64,000 nt of DNA, from NCBI RefSeq assembly GCF_003096835.1, contig NZ_QENZ01000004.1:248001-312000 (forward strand). The letters are read 5' to 3'. Below, in pieces: positions 36,215 to 46,826 of this stretch. The notes under the pieces are model-generated. The model was not told the DNA's origin and did not search any database. It saw only the letters and a program-made list of their open reading frames with translations. Positions within the stretch are counted from its first letter, which is position 1; every line of letters starts with the position of its first letter. The DNA comes from Balneicella halophila. Lineage in GTDB: Bacteria; Bacteroidota; Bacteroidia; Bacteroidales; Balneicellaceae. Made by a program: the position numbers and the translations under genes.

Positions 36215-36257
36215 GGTTTAGAGTGTCTGCATCTATGGCAGGTACTCTAAACCTTTT
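36215..36257 (+). terminator. Attenuator-like hairpin between rplL and rpoB
   Basis: A perfect 10-bp outer stem (GGTTTAGAGT with ACTCTAAACC) encloses a second CTGC/GCAG stem with loop ATCTATG, and TTTT follows. It lies mid-operon, where a partial terminator would lower rpoBC relative to L7/L12. Confidence 0.72.
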
Positions 36258-36295
36258 GTGGTTATTTTATAAAGTTCACTTTACACATACGAAAA

Positions 36296-39200
36296 ATGTC
36301 TCAAAATACTTCCCAAAGAATCAATTTTGGATCTACTAAAAACAAGCTGGATTATCCAGATTTTGTGGAGATTCAAATCAAATCATTTAATGAATTTTTC
36401 CAGGCTAATACTAAACATTCCGAGAGAAAGAATGAAGGCCTGTACACAGTTTTCAATGAGAATTTCCCTATAACTGATACAAGAAATAATTTTGTATTGG
36501 AGTTTATTGATTATTCCATTGCACCGCCACGCTACGATATTGATGAGTGTATCGAGCGAGGGTTGACATATAGCGTACCATTGCGCGCAAAACTTAAACT
36601 CTATTGTACTGATCCTGAACATGAAGATTTCGATACCGTTATTCAAGATGTTTATCTTGGAAATGTGCCGGCAATGACCTATCGTGGTTCATTTGTAATT
36701 AACGGTGCTGAACGTGTTATTGTTTCTCAATTGCATCGTTCGCCAGGTGTTTTCTTCGGTCAGAGTATTCATACAAATCAGAAAAAATTATATTCTGCCC
36801 GAGTAATTCCTTTTAAAGGATCTTGGATAGAATTTGCAACAGACATCAATAATGTCATGTTTGCATACATAGATAGAAAAAAGAAATTACCGGTAACTAC
36901 ATTGCTCCGTGCAATTGGTTATGAGAGTGATAAAGATATACTTGAAATATTTGGCTTAGCAGATGAAGTAAAAGTAAATAAAACATCTTTGAAAAAAGTT
37001 GTTGGACGTACCTTGGCTGCTAGAGTCCTAAAGTCTTGGGTTGAAGACTTTGTTGATGAAGATACAGGAGAAGTTGTATCTATAGAAAGAAATGAAGTCG
37101 TTCTAGATAGAGAAACTGTTCTAGAGCCTGAGCATATCGAAGAAATATTAGAGTCAGGTGAGAAAACTATCTTGTTACATAAAGAAGAGGAAAATTCTAC
37201 CGACTATGCAATTATTCACAACACACTACAAAAAGATCCCTGTAACTCTGAAAAAGAGGCAGTACTTTATATCTATCGTCAATTAAGAAACTCTGAGCCA
37301 CCTGATGAGGCTACGGCTCGTGATGTTATTGACAAATTGTTCTTTTCGGATAAGCGTTATGACTTAGGGGAAGTAGGTCGATACCGATTGAATAAAAAAT
37401 TGAATTTGGATACTGATCCTGATACAAGAGTATTGGTAAAACAAGATATCCTTGAAATTATTAAGTATCTTATCAAGTTGATCAATGCTAAGACAGATGT
37501 CGATGATATTGACCACTTGAGTAACAGACGTGTACGTACCGTAGGAGAGCAGTTGGCTAACCAATTCGGTGTGGGACTTGCGCGTATGGCACGTACGATT
37601 CGTGAACGTATGAACGTTCGTGATAATGAGGTATTTACCCCAGTCGATTTGATTAATTCTAAGACGTTGTCTTCAGTAATTAATTCATTCTTTGGAACGA
37701 ATGCTTTGTCTCAGTTTATGGATCAAACCAATCCATTGGCAGAGGTTACACATAAGCGTAGAATGTCTGCCTTAGGACCAGGTGGTCTTTCTAGAGAACG
37801 TGCAGGTTTCGAGGTTCGTGACGTTCACTATACTCACTATGGTCGTTTATGTCCAATTGAAACTCCTGAAGGGCCTAATATTGGTTTGATTTCTTCCTTG
37901 TGTGTTTATGCGAAGGTAAATAGCTTAGGATTTATTGAAACGCCTTACCGTAAAGTGAAGAACGGTAAAGTTGATTTATCAGATAAAGGTGTAGCTTATC
38001 TCTCTGCCGAAGAGGAAGAGGGTGTAGTAATAGCACAAGCTAATGCACCTATTGATGATAAAGGGAAATTCACCAATGAAAGAGTTAAAGCCAGAAAAGA
38101 TGCAGATTATCCGTTAGCTGATATTGAAGAGGTAGAGATGATGGATGTTGCACCTAACCAAATTGCTTCTATTGCTGCATCTCTGATTCCTTTCTTGGAG
38201 CATGATGATGCGAACCGTGCTTTGATGGGTTCTAATATGATGCGTCAAGCGGTTCCTGTATTGCGTCCAGAATCTCCTATCGTGGGAACAGGATTAGAGC
38301 ATACAGTGGTAAGGGATTCAAGAACACAAGTAGTAGCAGAGGGAGATGGTGTTGTTGACTATGTAGATTCTACAAAGATTATTATAAGATATGAACGTTC
38401 TGATGATGACCGATTGGTTGCTTTTACTGATGATGAACTTATAACTTATAATATTTCAAAATATGCCAAAACCAACCAAAATACTGTAATGGACTTAAAA
38501 CCTTTGGTAGAAAAAGGTGATAAGGTAGTTGCAGGACAAATTTTAACGGATGGTTATGGAACTGAAAAAGGAGAACTTGCATTAGGTAGAAACTTGAAAG
38601 TTGCCTTCATGCCTTGGAAAGGGTATAACTACGAGGATGCTATTGTAATCTCGGAACGTATCGTTAGTGAAGATGTATTTACATCAATTCACGTTGAAGA
38701 ATTTTCACTCGAAGTACGTGATACCAAACGTGGGGTAGAAGAGTTGACTGCCGATATTCCTAACGTAAGTGAAGAAGCTACAAAAGACCTTGATGAAAAT
38801 GGACTTATTCGAGTAGGTGCTAAAGTAGGTCCTGGAGATATTTTGATAGGTAAGATCACACCAAAAGGTGAATCAGATCCTTCTCCTGAAGAAAAACTAC
38901 TTCGTGCCATCTTTGGTGATAAAGCCGGTGATGTAAAAGATGCTTCATTGAAAGCAGGACCTTCTTTGAAAGGGACAGTTATTCGTAAGAATCTTTTCTC
39001 ACGTGCTATAAAAGATAGAAAAGCAAAACAATCTGATAAGGTACTTGTTGCTAAGTTAGATGAGAGCTTTGAAGAAGAAGTTACCAAGTTGCAAAAGCGT
39101 CTTATTGAGAAAATAATGACAATCTTAGAAGGTAAAACTTCGGCTGGTGTTGTTGACTTCTTGGGTGCTGAACTGCTAGCTAAAGGCAAGAAATTTACAT

Positions 39201-40108
39201 TGAAGAATATTGAGAAAATCAATTTCCTTGAAGTAGATGCTGAAGGCTGGACTGATGATGAAAGAACTAACAGTTTGATATCCAGGTTGCTCAATAATTA
39301 TATATTAGAGCATAAGAAAATTGATGGAGCAATCAAACGTAAGAAATATGCTGTAACTATAGGTGATGAACTACCTGTAGGTATTATAAAATTAGCTAAA
39401 GTTTATATAGCGAAGAAACGAAAACTCCAAATTGGAGACAAGATGGCAGGTCGTCACGGTAACAAAGGTATCGTGTCTCGTGTAGTAAGAATGGAAGATA
39501 TGCCATTCTTGGAAGATGGAACTCCTGTTGACATTTGTTTGAATCCATTGGGTGTTCCTTCTCGTATGAACTTAGGTCAGGTATTTGAAACTGTTTTAGG
39601 TTGGGCTGGTAAAGAGCTTGGCTTGAAATTCTCAACTCCTGTATTTGACGGAGCTAGTTTAGAGGCAATTACTGAGTATACTGATAAAGCTAATGTACCA
39701 CGATATGGTAAGGCTTATTTGTATGACGGAGGCACAGGAGAGCGTTTTGATCAGCCTGCGACCGTTGGTGTTATCTATATGATTAAATTGAGTCATATGG
39801 TAGAGGATAAGATGCACGCACGTTCTATAGGACCATACTCATTGATTACACAGCAACCATTGGGTGGTAAAGCTCAATTTGGTGGACAGCGTTTTGGTGA
39901 GATGGAGGTTTGGGCACTTGAAGCATTCGGTGCTGCACACATCTTGAAAGAGGTACTGACAGTGAAGTCTGATGATGTTCATGGTAGAGCGAAGACGTAT
40001 GAGGCTATCGTAAAAGGAGAGCCAATGCCACCATCTGGAATTCCAGAATCTCTAAATGTACTCTTACATGAGATAAGAGGTCTTGCCTTGAATGTAGAAC
40101 TTGATTAA
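36296..40108 (+). CDS. rpoB: RNA polymerase subunit beta
   Basis: The 1270-residue catalytic subunit has the protrusion/lobe start ([16 protein letters not shown]) and [10 protein letters not shown]. The rifampicin pocket region includes [20 protein letters not shown] and [31 protein letters not shown], the [15 protein letters not shown] segment, [13 protein letters not shown] and the C-terminal [15 protein letters not shown] follow. The residues that usually confer rifampicin sensitivity (Gln, Asp, His and Ser in that cluster) are all wild-type. Confidence 0.99.
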   Translation: MSQNTSQRINFGSTKNKLDYPDFVEIQIKSFNEFFQANTKHSERKNEGLYTVFNENFPITDTRNNFVLEFIDYSIAPPRYDIDECIERGLTYSVPLRAKLKLYCTDPEHEDFDTVIQDVYLGNVPAMTYRGSFVINGAERVIVSQLHRSPGVFFGQSIHTNQKKLYSARVIPFKGSWIEFATDINNVMFAYIDRKKKLPVTTLLRAIGYESDKDILEIFGLADEVKVNKTSLKKVVGRTLAARVLKSWVEDFVDEDTGEVVSIERNEVVLDRETVLEPEHIEEILESGEKTILLHKEEENSTDYAIIHNTLQKDPCNSEKEAVLYIYRQLRNSEPPDEATARDVIDKLFFSDKRYDLGEVGRYRLNKKLNLDTDPDTRVLVKQDILEIIKYLIKLINAKTDVDDIDHLSNRRVRTVGEQLANQFGVGLARMARTIRERMNVRDNEVFTPVDLINSKTLSSVINSFFGTNALSQFMDQTNPLAEVTHKRRMSALGPGGLSRERAGFEVRDVHYTHYGRLCPIETPEGPNIGLISSLCVYAKVNSLGFIETPYRKVKNGKVDLSDKGVAYLSAEEEEGVVIAQANAPIDDKGKFTNERVKARKDADYPLADIEEVEMMDVAPNQIASIAASLIPFLEHDDANRALMGSNMMRQAVPVLRPESPIVGTGLEHTVVRDSRTQVVAEGDGVVDYVDSTKIIIRYERSDDDRLVAFTDDELITYNISKYAKTNQNTVMDLKPLVEKGDKVVAGQILTDGYGTEKGELALGRNLKVAFMPWKGYNYEDAIVISERIVSEDVFTSIHVEEFSLEVRDTKRGVEELTADIPNVSEEATKDLDENGLIRVGAKVGPGDILIGKITPKGESDPSPEEKLLRAIFGDKAGDVKDASLKAGPSLKGTVIRKNLFSRAIKDRKAKQSDKVLVAKLDESFEEEVTKLQKRLIEKIMTILEGKTSAGVVDFLGAELLAKGKKFTLKNIEKINFLEVDAEGWTDDERTNSLISRLLNNYILEHKKIDGAIKRKKYAVTIGDELPVGIIKLAKVYIAKKRKLQIGDKMAGRHGNKGIVSRVVRMEDMPFLEDGTPVDICLNPLGVPSRMNLGQVFETVLGWAGKELGLKFSTPVFDGASLEAITEYTDKANVPRYGKAYLYDGGTGERFDQPATVGVIYMIKLSHMVEDKMHARSIGPYSLITQQPLGGKAQFGGQRFGEMEVWALEAFGAAHILKEVLTVKSDDVHGRAKTYEAIVKGEPMPPSGIPESLNVLLHEIRGLALNVELD

Positions 40109-40122
40109 CCACAGCAAAAATT

Positions 40123-43100
40123 ATGGCTTTTAGAAAAGAAAATAAGCAAGAAAAGGCAAACTTTTCCAAAATTACAATTGGATTAGCATCGCCTGACGAA
40201 ATACTAGAGCGTTCACATGGTGAAGTGCTCAAGCCAGAAACAATTAACTACAGAACGTATAAGCCTGAAAGAGATGGTTTGTTCTGTGAAAGAATTTTTG
40301 GTCCCGTAAAAGATTATGAGTGCCATTGTGGTAAATACAAACGTATTAGATACAAAGGTATCGTTTGTGACCGCTGTGGTGTTGAAGTAACGGAGAAAAA
40401 AGTACGTAGAGAGCGTGTAGGACACATTCAGTTGGTCGTTCCTGTTGCTCATATTTGGTACTTCAAAACATTACCGAATAAAATAGGTTATTTATTAGGT
40501 GTACCTTCTAAGAAATTAGAATCAATCGTGTATTATGAAAAATATGTGGTTGTAAATCCAGGTATCAAAGAAGCTGACGGTATTCAGTACTTAGATTTTC
40601 TTTCTGAAGAAGAATATCTCGATATTTTAGATGAATTGCCGGCAGACAACCAACATTTGGATGATAGCGACCCTAATAAATTTATCGCTGAAATGGGAGG
40701 TAAAGCATTAGAAATGCTTATTTCTCGTTTAGATTTAGATGAATTATCTTACACATTGCGTCATAGTGCAGATACAGAGACTTCTCAGCAGAGAAAGAAC
40801 GATGCACTGAAGCGTTTACAGGTGGTTGAATCTTTTAGAAAATCTAGAAATATCAACAAACCAGAGTGGATGATTGTGAAAGTAATTCCAGTCATACCAC
40901 CAGAGTTGCGTCCATTGGTACCTTTAGATGGTGGACGATTTGCAACTTCTGACTTGAATGATTTATACCGCCGAGTGATTATTAGAAATAATCGTTTGAA
41001 GCGATTGATTGAGATTAAAGCTCCTGAAGTTATTTTGCGTAACGAGAAACGTATGTTGCAAGAGTCAGTTGATTCATTGTTTGACAATTCTCGTAAATCG
41101 AATGCAGTAAAAACGGAAGGTAATAGAGCCTTAAAATCATTATCTGATAGCTTGAAAGGTAAGCAGGGACGTTTCCGTCAGAACTTACTGGGTAAACGTG
41201 TTGACTATTCTGCGCGTTCGGTAATTGTTGTTGGTCCTAGCTTGAAAATGCATGAATGTGGTATTCCTAAGCACATGGCTGCAGAGCTTTACAAACCGTT
41301 TATCATCAGGAAGTTGATCGAGCGTGGTATTGTGAAGACCGTAAAATCTGCTAAGAAGATTGTAGATAGAAAAGATCCTGTAGTTTGGGATATTTTGGAG
41401 AATGTGTTGAAAGGACACCCAGTGTTACTTAACCGTGCACCAACATTGCACCGTTTAGGTATTCAAGCTTTTCAACCAAAATTGATTGAGGGTAAAGCAA
41501 TCCAATTACACCCGCTTGCTTGTACTGGTTTTAACGCTGACTTTGACGGTGACCAGATGGCGGTGCATTTACCTCTAGGAAATGAAGCTATACTGGAAGC
41601 ACAATTGTTAATGTTGTGTTCTCACAATATTTTGAATCCTGCAAATGGCGCACCTATTACCGTCCCTTCTCAGGATATGGTTTTAGGACTATATTATATT
41701 ACCAAAGAACGTAAAGGTGCTAAAGGAGAAGGCTTGAAGTTTTACTCGCCAGAGGAAGCTATTATTGCTTATAACGAAAAAGCAGTTAATCTTCATGCTA
41801 CTGTAAAAGTCTTGGTAGATGACTACAATCCAAAGACAGATGAGACTGAAAATAAGCTGATAGAAACCACTATTGGACGTATTATCTTAAATGAAAATAG
41901 ACCAGAGAAAGCGCCTTACATTAATCAATTGATTACTAAGAAAGCATTGCGTGGCATTATCACTAATGTTTATAATCTATGTGGTGTTGCTGCAACAGCT
42001 GATTTCCTTGATAAGATTAAGGACTTAGGCTACCGAATGGCATTCAAAGGAGGATTATCTTTTAACTTGGATGATATCATTATTCCTGATTCTAAACAGA
42101 AAATGGTTGATGAAGGCTATGCGAAGGTAGATGATGTAATGATGAATTATAACAACGGTTTCATTACGAATAATGAACGTTACAATCAAATTATTGATAT
42201 CTGGACACATGTAAATAATAACTTGACCAAAAAGCTGATGGAGGAGATTTCGACTGACCAGCAAGGTTTCAACTCTATTTATATGATGTTGGACTCTGGT
42301 GCTCGTGGTTCTCGTGAGCAGATTCGTCAGTTATCAGGTATGCGTGGTTTGATGGCTAAGCCACAGAAATCCGGCTCTACAGGCGGTCAAACTATTGAGA
42401 ACCCTATTTTGGCAAACTTTAAAGAAGGATTATCAGTATTAGAGTATTTTATCTCTACTCACGGTGCTCGTAAAGGTCTTGCGGATACAGCATTAAAAAC
42501 TGCCGATGCGGGTTATTTGACACGTCGTTTGGTTGATGTTTCTCAAGATGTAATTATTACACAAAAAGATTGTGGAACTTTACGTGGATTGACTGTTTCG
42601 GCATTGAAGAAAAATGAAGACGAAGTTGCTTCTTTAGGGCAGCGTATTTTAGGACGTATTGCACTGCATGATATCCATAATCCAAGAACAGGAGAATTGA
42701 TTGTTGCATCAACAAAAGAAATAGATGAAGAAGCAATCAAAAAGATTGAAGAGGCAGATATAGAGCAGGTAGAAATTCGCTCTGTGTTGACTTGTGAAGC
42801 TGAGCTTGGAGTTTGTGCAAAATGTTATGGTCGTAACCTTGCTACTGGTAAAACGGTTGAGAAAGGTGAAGCTGTAGGTGTTATTGCTGCTCAGTCTATT
42901 GGTGAGCCAGGTACACAGTTGACATTGCGTACATTCCACGTTGGTGGTGTGGCAGGTAACGTATCTGCGAACTCTACTGTAAAGTCAAAATATGACGGTT
43001 ATTTGGAATTTGATGAGTTGCGTACCGTAGATGCTCACGGTGAAGATTACCACGTGGTAGTTGGACGTTTGGCAGAGGTTCGTATTATTGATCCAAATAC

Positions 43101-44388
43101 AAAAATAGTCTTGACTTCTCAGCTTATCCCTTATGGAGCTAAGTTATACTTCCAAGAAGGAGATAAAGTGAAGAAAGATGATTTGATATGTGAATGGGAT
43201 CCTTATAATGCTCTTATCGTTTCTGAATATGATGGTAAGGTCGCCTTTGAAAACTTTGTATCTGGTGGTACTTATAAAGAGGAAATGGACGAAACAACCG
43301 GTTTTGTTGAGAAGATTATTATTGAATCTAAAGATAAAACGAAGTCTCCATTGTTAAAGGTACTCGATAAGAAAGGGAATGTAGAAAAAGCATACAATTT
43401 ACCTGTAGGAGCTCACATTTCAGTAAATGAAGGTGATGAGATTGTTATCGGTGAAGCCTTGGCGAAAATACCTCGTGCATTAGGAACTTCTGGTGATATC
43501 ACTGGTGGTCTTCCACGTGTTACAGAGTTGTTTGAAGCACGAAATCCTTCAAATCCGGCTGTTGTTACAGAGATTGACGGAGAGGTTACTTTTGGTAAAA
43601 TTAAGAGAGGTAATCGTGAGGTTATTGTGACTTCGAAAACAGGACAAGTGAAGAAATACCTCGTGTCATTATCTAAACAGTTATTGGTTCAGGAAAATGA
43701 TTATGTACGTTCTGGAACACCATTGTCTGATGGTGCGATTACGCCAGCAGATATCCTAGCAATTAAAGGACCTACAGCAGTACAAGAATATATCGTGAAC
43801 GAAGTTCAAGATGTGTATCGTATGCAGGGTGTAATCATTGATGATAAGCACTTTGAAGTTATTGTTCGTCAGATGATGCGTAAGGTTCAGATTGAGGATC
43901 CAGGCGATACAAAATTCCTAGAGAAAGCTATAGTTGAGAAAGTCGATTTTATGAAAGAAAATGATGCTATTTATGGCATGAAAGTCGTGATGAACCATGG
44001 CGATAGTACAGAACTGAAAGAAGGACAAATTATCAGTGCAAGAGATTTACGTGAAGTAAACTCTGCATTGAAGCGTCAAGATAAGCAGTTAGTAGAATGT
44101 AGAGAAGCAATTCCTGCAACCTCAGTACAGATACTACAAGGTATTACTAGAGCTTCATTGCAGACAGAAAGTTTCATGTCTGCAGCTTCTTTCCAGGAAA
44201 CTACGAAAGTTCTAAACGAAGCAGCTATAAGCGGTAAAGTTGATGAATTGAAAGGGTTGAAAGAAAATGTAATCTGTGGACACTTGATACCTGCAGGTAC
44301 TGGGCTGAGAGATTATGAAAACTTAATTGTCGGAGATAAAGAGGATTATGAATCTTTAATAGCTAATAAGACTGAAACCCAAGAATAG
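40123..44388 (+). CDS. rpoC: RNA polymerase subunit beta'
   Basis: The 1421-residue subunit carries the active-site Mg motif [12 protein letters not shown]. The N-terminal zinc finger is [20 protein letters not shown]; the second zinc site includes [13 protein letters not shown]. The bridge-helix/trigger-loop region contains [20 protein letters not shown] and the switch region [15 protein letters not shown]. It is 14 bases after rpoB and ends with a strong terminator. Confidence 0.99.
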   Translation: MAFRKENKQEKANFSKITIGLASPDEILERSHGEVLKPETINYRTYKPERDGLFCERIFGPVKDYECHCGKYKRIRYKGIVCDRCGVEVTEKKVRRERVGHIQLVVPVAHIWYFKTLPNKIGYLLGVPSKKLESIVYYEKYVVVNPGIKEADGIQYLDFLSEEEYLDILDELPADNQHLDDSDPNKFIAEMGGKALEMLISRLDLDELSYTLRHSADTETSQQRKNDALKRLQVVESFRKSRNINKPEWMIVKVIPVIPPELRPLVPLDGGRFATSDLNDLYRRVIIRNNRLKRLIEIKAPEVILRNEKRMLQESVDSLFDNSRKSNAVKTEGNRALKSLSDSLKGKQGRFRQNLLGKRVDYSARSVIVVGPSLKMHECGIPKHMAAELYKPFIIRKLIERGIVKTVKSAKKIVDRKDPVVWDILENVLKGHPVLLNRAPTLHRLGIQAFQPKLIEGKAIQLHPLACTGFNADFDGDQMAVHLPLGNEAILEAQLLMLCSHNILNPANGAPITVPSQDMVLGLYYITKERKGAKGEGLKFYSPEEAIIAYNEKAVNLHATVKVLVDDYNPKTDETENKLIETTIGRIILNENRPEKAPYINQLITKKALRGIITNVYNLCGVAATADFLDKIKDLGYRMAFKGGLSFNLDDIIIPDSKQKMVDEGYAKVDDVMMNYNNGFITNNERYNQIIDIWTHVNNNLTKKLMEEISTDQQGFNSIYMMLDSGARGSREQIRQLSGMRGLMAKPQKSGSTGGQTIENPILANFKEGLSVLEYFISTHGARKGLADTALKTADAGYLTRRLVDVSQDVIITQKDCGTLRGLTVSALKKNEDEVASLGQRILGRIALHDIHNPRTGELIVASTKEIDEEAIKKIEEADIEQVEIRSVLTCEAELGVCAKCYGRNLATGKTVEKGEAVGVIAAQSIGEPGTQLTLRTFHVGGVAGNVSANSTVKSKYDGYLEFDELRTVDAHGEDYHVVVGRLAEVRIIDPNTKIVLTSQLIPYGAKLYFQEGDKVKKDDLICEWDPYNALIVSEYDGKVAFENFVSGGTYKEEMDETTGFVEKIIIESKDKTKSPLLKVLDKKGNVEKAYNLPVGAHISVNEGDEIVIGEALAKIPRALGTSGDITGGLPRVTELFEARNPSNPAVVTEIDGEVTFGKIKRGNREVIVTSKTGQVKKYLVSLSKQLLVQENDYVRSGTPLSDGAITPADILAIKGPTAVQEYIVNEVQDVYRMQGVIIDDKHFEVIVRQMMRKVQIEDPGDTKFLEKAIVEKVDFMKENDAIYGMKVVMNHGDSTELKEGQIISARDLREVNSALKRQDKQLVECREAIPATSVQILQGITRASLQTESFMSAASFQETTKVLNEAAISGKVDELKGLKENVICGHLIPAGTGLRDYENLIVGDKEDYESLIANKTETQE

Positions 44389-44419
44389 CACAACTTGCTA
44401 ATTTGAGATATTTATTGAA

Positions 44420-44452
44420 GGACTGTGCAGAAAAGCATAGTCCTTTTTTTTA
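44420..44452 (+). terminator. Rho-independent terminator of the rpoBC operon
   Basis: A 9-bp stem (GGACTGTGC with GCATAGTCC, one G-T pair), AGAAAA loop and a run of eight T residues, 31 bases after the rpoC stop. Confidence 0.88.
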
Positions 44453-44462
44453 TAAAAATATG

Positions 44463-44470
44463 TATCTTTG
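44463..44470 (+). promoter_or_regulatory. Promoter -7 element of the DUF3467 gene
   Basis: TATCTTTG matches TAnnTTTG, 18 bases before the ATG at 44489. It rules out the longer in-frame start at 44468. Confidence 0.6.
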
Positions 44471-44488
44471 AGAATAAAACTTAAAAAG

Positions 44489-44803
44489 ATGGACGATAAA
44501 AAGAATAACCAATTAGACATAGAATTAAATCAGGAAGTAGCACAAGGAACTTATGCAAACTTAGCAGTGATAACTCATTCTTCATCAGAGTTTGTACTAG
44601 ATTTTGTGCGTATGATGCCAGGATTGCCGAAAGCTGAAGTAAAATCACGTGTTATTGTAACGCCTGAACATGCAAAGCGCTTGTTAGCTACCTTACAAGA
44701 TAATGTGATCAAATATGAAAAAATGTATGGTGAGATTAAAGAAAACAAGCAGGAGAAATTGCATAAAATGCCTCTTAATTTTGGACCATTAGGAGAAGCA
44801 TAA
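44489..44803 (+). CDS. DUF3467 domain protein
   Basis: The 104-residue protein matches the small DUF3467 family: NQLDIELNQEVAQGTYANLA, SSSEFVLDFVRMMPGLPKAE, VIVTPEHAKRLL and a C-terminal FGPLGEA. The function is unknown. In Bacteroidota it often follows rpoC. The start was chosen from the overlapping promoter element. Confidence 0.88.
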   Translation: MDDKKNNQLDIELNQEVAQGTYANLAVITHSSSEFVLDFVRMMPGLPKAEVKSRVIVTPEHAKRLLATLQDNVIKYEKMYGEIKENKQEKLHKMPLNFGPLGEA

Positions 44804-45049
44804 ATTTACTTTACTTAAATAAATTTTTTAAGAGAAATGAAGCAGTGCTTTATCTCTCTTTCTATTATCCTCTTTTTTAATATAGGTTTTAAACTCCGCT
44901 AATCATCAACAGAAAACTATCACATCCTTCCCAAAATCACAAAAAAACCATCTTAAATTTCTTACAACGATGCATTCATAAGTCTCAGAGCTTATTAGTA
45001 ATAGTTTAATAATGAATAGATAAGACTAAAATCTGTAAAAGTTATCAAC
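44804..45049 (+). other. AT-rich non-coding stretch before the mraZ operator
   Basis: No gene is visible here. A weak imperfect hairpin at 44831-44857 (AGAGA...AAGC/GCTT...TCTCT), followed by pyrimidines, could end the DUF3467 transcript. The remaining sequence has no repeat or strong structure that I can recognise. Confidence 0.4.
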
Positions 45050-45105
45050 AAAGTGGGAGAAAATCCCAAAAAGTGGGAGATTTTTGAAAATTATCAATAT
45101 CTTTA
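45050..45105 (+). promoter_or_regulatory. Candidate MraZ operator and mraZ promoter
   Basis: Three pentamers lie in phase, each 10 bases from the next: TGGGA (45054-45058), TCCCA (45064-45068) and TGGGA (45074-45078). The outer two sit in an 11-base direct repeat AAAGTGGGAGA (45050-45060 and 45070-45080). MraZ is known to bind repeated TGGGN boxes with 5-base spacers before its own gene. A near-consensus -7 element TATCTTTA follows at 45098-45105, so the boxes cover the -33 region, compatible with autorepression. Confidence 0.7.
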
Positions 45106-45128
45106 CAAACGAAAAGTAAATTTATTGC

Positions 45129-45560
45129 ATGTTTATAGGTGATTATACAGGAAAAGTTGATGCTAAAGGCAGAATGATTATCCCATCGCAGTTTCGCAAA
45201 AATTGTAATGAAGGGGAAACTTTTGTTGTAAAACAAAGCATTTACGATAAATCACTAGACCTATTTCCAGCAGAAGCATGGAAAGAAGAAGTAGCACGTT
45301 TTACAGAAAAATTGAATAGGTATAATCGGTATCATGATAAACTCATAAGAGAATATTATCGTGGTACTGCTGAGGTTAGCCTAGATAGCTCGGGAAGAAT
45401 TCTACTTTCCCAAAGACTGCTAGACTATGCAGGAATTATCAAAGAGGTTGTTGTTGCTGGTGTAGGTGAAAAGATTGTGATTTGGGACAAGCAAAGCTAT
45501 GATGCCACTGAAATGACACAAGAAGAATTTGAAGATTTAATCGCTAAAGAATTGGGCTGA
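45129..45560 (+). CDS. mraZ: Transcriptional regulator MraZ
   Basis: The 143-residue DNA-binding protein has two SpoVT/AbrB-like halves: YTGKVDAKGRMIIPSQFRK near the start and VSLDSSGRILLSQRLLDYAG in the middle. MraZ forms a ring and represses the division/cell-wall cluster that it heads. Its stop overlaps the rsmH start by one base (TGATG). A candidate operator lies just upstream. Confidence 0.95.
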   Translation: MFIGDYTGKVDAKGRMIIPSQFRKNCNEGETFVVKQSIYDKSLDLFPAEAWKEEVARFTEKLNRYNRYHDKLIREYYRGTAEVSLDSSGRILLSQRLLDYAGIIKEVVVAGVGEKIVIWDKQSYDATEMTQEEFEDLIAKELG

Positions 45561-46456
45561 TGACCGAAAAATACCACATACCCGTATTATTGGAGGAAAG
45601 CATGGATGCTTTGAAAATCCATGATAGGGGAGTCTATGTGGATTTGACTTTTGGCGGCGGAGGACATACTCGAGAGATTTTACGAAGAGGTGCCGCTGAG
45701 GTTATTTGTTTTGATCAAGATGTAGATGCTAAAAGTAACCTCGTTGATGATGAAAGAATCACTTTTGTTCAGCATAATTTTAGGTATCTAAAATATTTCC
45801 TTCGGTATTTGCAGAAAAATCAAGTTGATGGTGTATTGGCAGACTTAGGTGTATCTTCTCATGAATTTGACGAAGCAGGTCGTGGTTTTTCTTTTCGTTT
45901 TGATAGCCCTTTGGATATGCGCATGAATCAAGATGGCTTGTTGACTGCTTATGACGTGGTTAATACCTATTCTGAACAACAGTTAGCAACAATTTTAAAG
46001 GAATATGGAGAGTTGAAGAATGCCAAACAGCTCAGTAGAATTATTGTGAGCGCTAGGAGTTCTTCAGAAATAAAGACAACAGCAAAGCTCGCTGATATTG
46101 TTGCCGGAAAGATTCCTGAGTTCAAACGTGCTTCTTTTCTGGCTAAGGTTTTTCAAGCTATTCGTATTGAAGTGAATGATGAATTAGGAGCTTTACGAGA
46201 TGTATTGATGCAAATGCCAGAAGTGATAAAGCCCGGAGGTAGATTAGTAGTGATTTCATATCACTCATTGGAAGATAGGTTGGTTAAAAGGTTTATGCAA
46301 ACAGGCAATGTTGCAGGTGATTTAGAGAAAGATTTCTATGGAAACGTTATTAAGGATTTCAAAACAATAGGTAAAATTCAGTCACCTTCAGAAGAAGAAA
46401 TAGCAGAGAATTCGAGAGCACGTAGTGCAAAACTAAGAGTTGCAGAAAGAGTATAG
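45560..46456 (+). CDS. rsmH: 16S rRNA (cytosine-1402-N4)-methyltransferase RsmH
   Basis: This SAM-dependent enzyme methylates C1402 of 16S rRNA. The 298-residue protein has HIPVLLEE at the start, the SAM-binding VDLTFGGGGHTREIL, the ADLGVSSHEFDEAGRGFSFR segment, FDSPLDMRM and the C-terminal VISYHSLEDRLVKRFM. It is the second gene of the dcw cluster. Confidence 0.97.
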   Translation: MTEKYHIPVLLEESMDALKIHDRGVYVDLTFGGGGHTREILRRGAAEVICFDQDVDAKSNLVDDERITFVQHNFRYLKYFLRYLQKNQVDGVLADLGVSSHEFDEAGRGFSFRFDSPLDMRMNQDGLLTAYDVVNTYSEQQLATILKEYGELKNAKQLSRIIVSARSSSEIKTTAKLADIVAGKIPEFKRASFLAKVFQAIRIEVNDELGALRDVLMQMPEVIKPGGRLVVISYHSLEDRLVKRFMQTGNVAGDLEKDFYGNVIKDFKTIGKIQSPSEEEIAENSRARSAKLRVAERV

Positions 46457-46457
46457 T

Positions 46458-46826
46458 ATGAAACAAAAGGAATTTATAACAGCAAAGCAAGAGCAACGTG
46501 AAGCTGAAAAGTTCTCTTGGAATGATCTGATGAGTGGAGATTTTTTAACAAGCTCTCTAGTCGTAAAGCAATTGCCATTCATTTTTTTTATTGTTTGTTT
46601 AATGATGCTTTACATTGCTAATCAACATAAGTACAAAAAAACACACAAAGAGTTTGGTGCAGTAAAGAAAGAAGTTGCTGTATTACGATTTAAGTCGATG
46701 GAGCTCCGTGCAGAATTAATGAAATACAGTAGACAATCACAGGTGCTGGAGCGGATTGAAAGCAAAAATTTAGGCTTGGAACTATCCTCTGAGCCACCTT
46801 TAGTTTTAGAAGAAAATAATGAATGA
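46458..46826 (+). CDS. ftsL: FtsL-like cell-division protein
   Basis: The 122-residue bitopic protein has a cytoplasmic N-terminus (about 1-40) and one transmembrane helix (about 41-57, LPFIFFIVCLMMLYIAN). A periplasmic coiled-coil segment follows (about 62-105) with heptad-like leucines and valines. The position between rsmH and ftsI and this layout identify the FtsL equivalent, which works with FtsQ/FtsB in the divisome. I start at the ATG at 46458, directly after the rsmH stop. Its stop overlaps the ftsI start (ATGA). Confidence 0.85.
   Translation: MKQKEFITAKQEQREAEKFSWNDLMSGDFLTSSLVVKQLPFIFFIVCLMMLYIANQHKYKKTHKEFGAVKKEVAVLRFKSMELRAELMKYSRQSQVLERIESKNLGLELSSEPPLVLEENNE

Noticed and set aside
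38689-39294. A 201-codon minus-strand open frame opposite rpoB
   Set aside because: Ser-rich complement of Glu/Lys-rich rpoB codons, with no start context or promoter; a shadow of rpoB.
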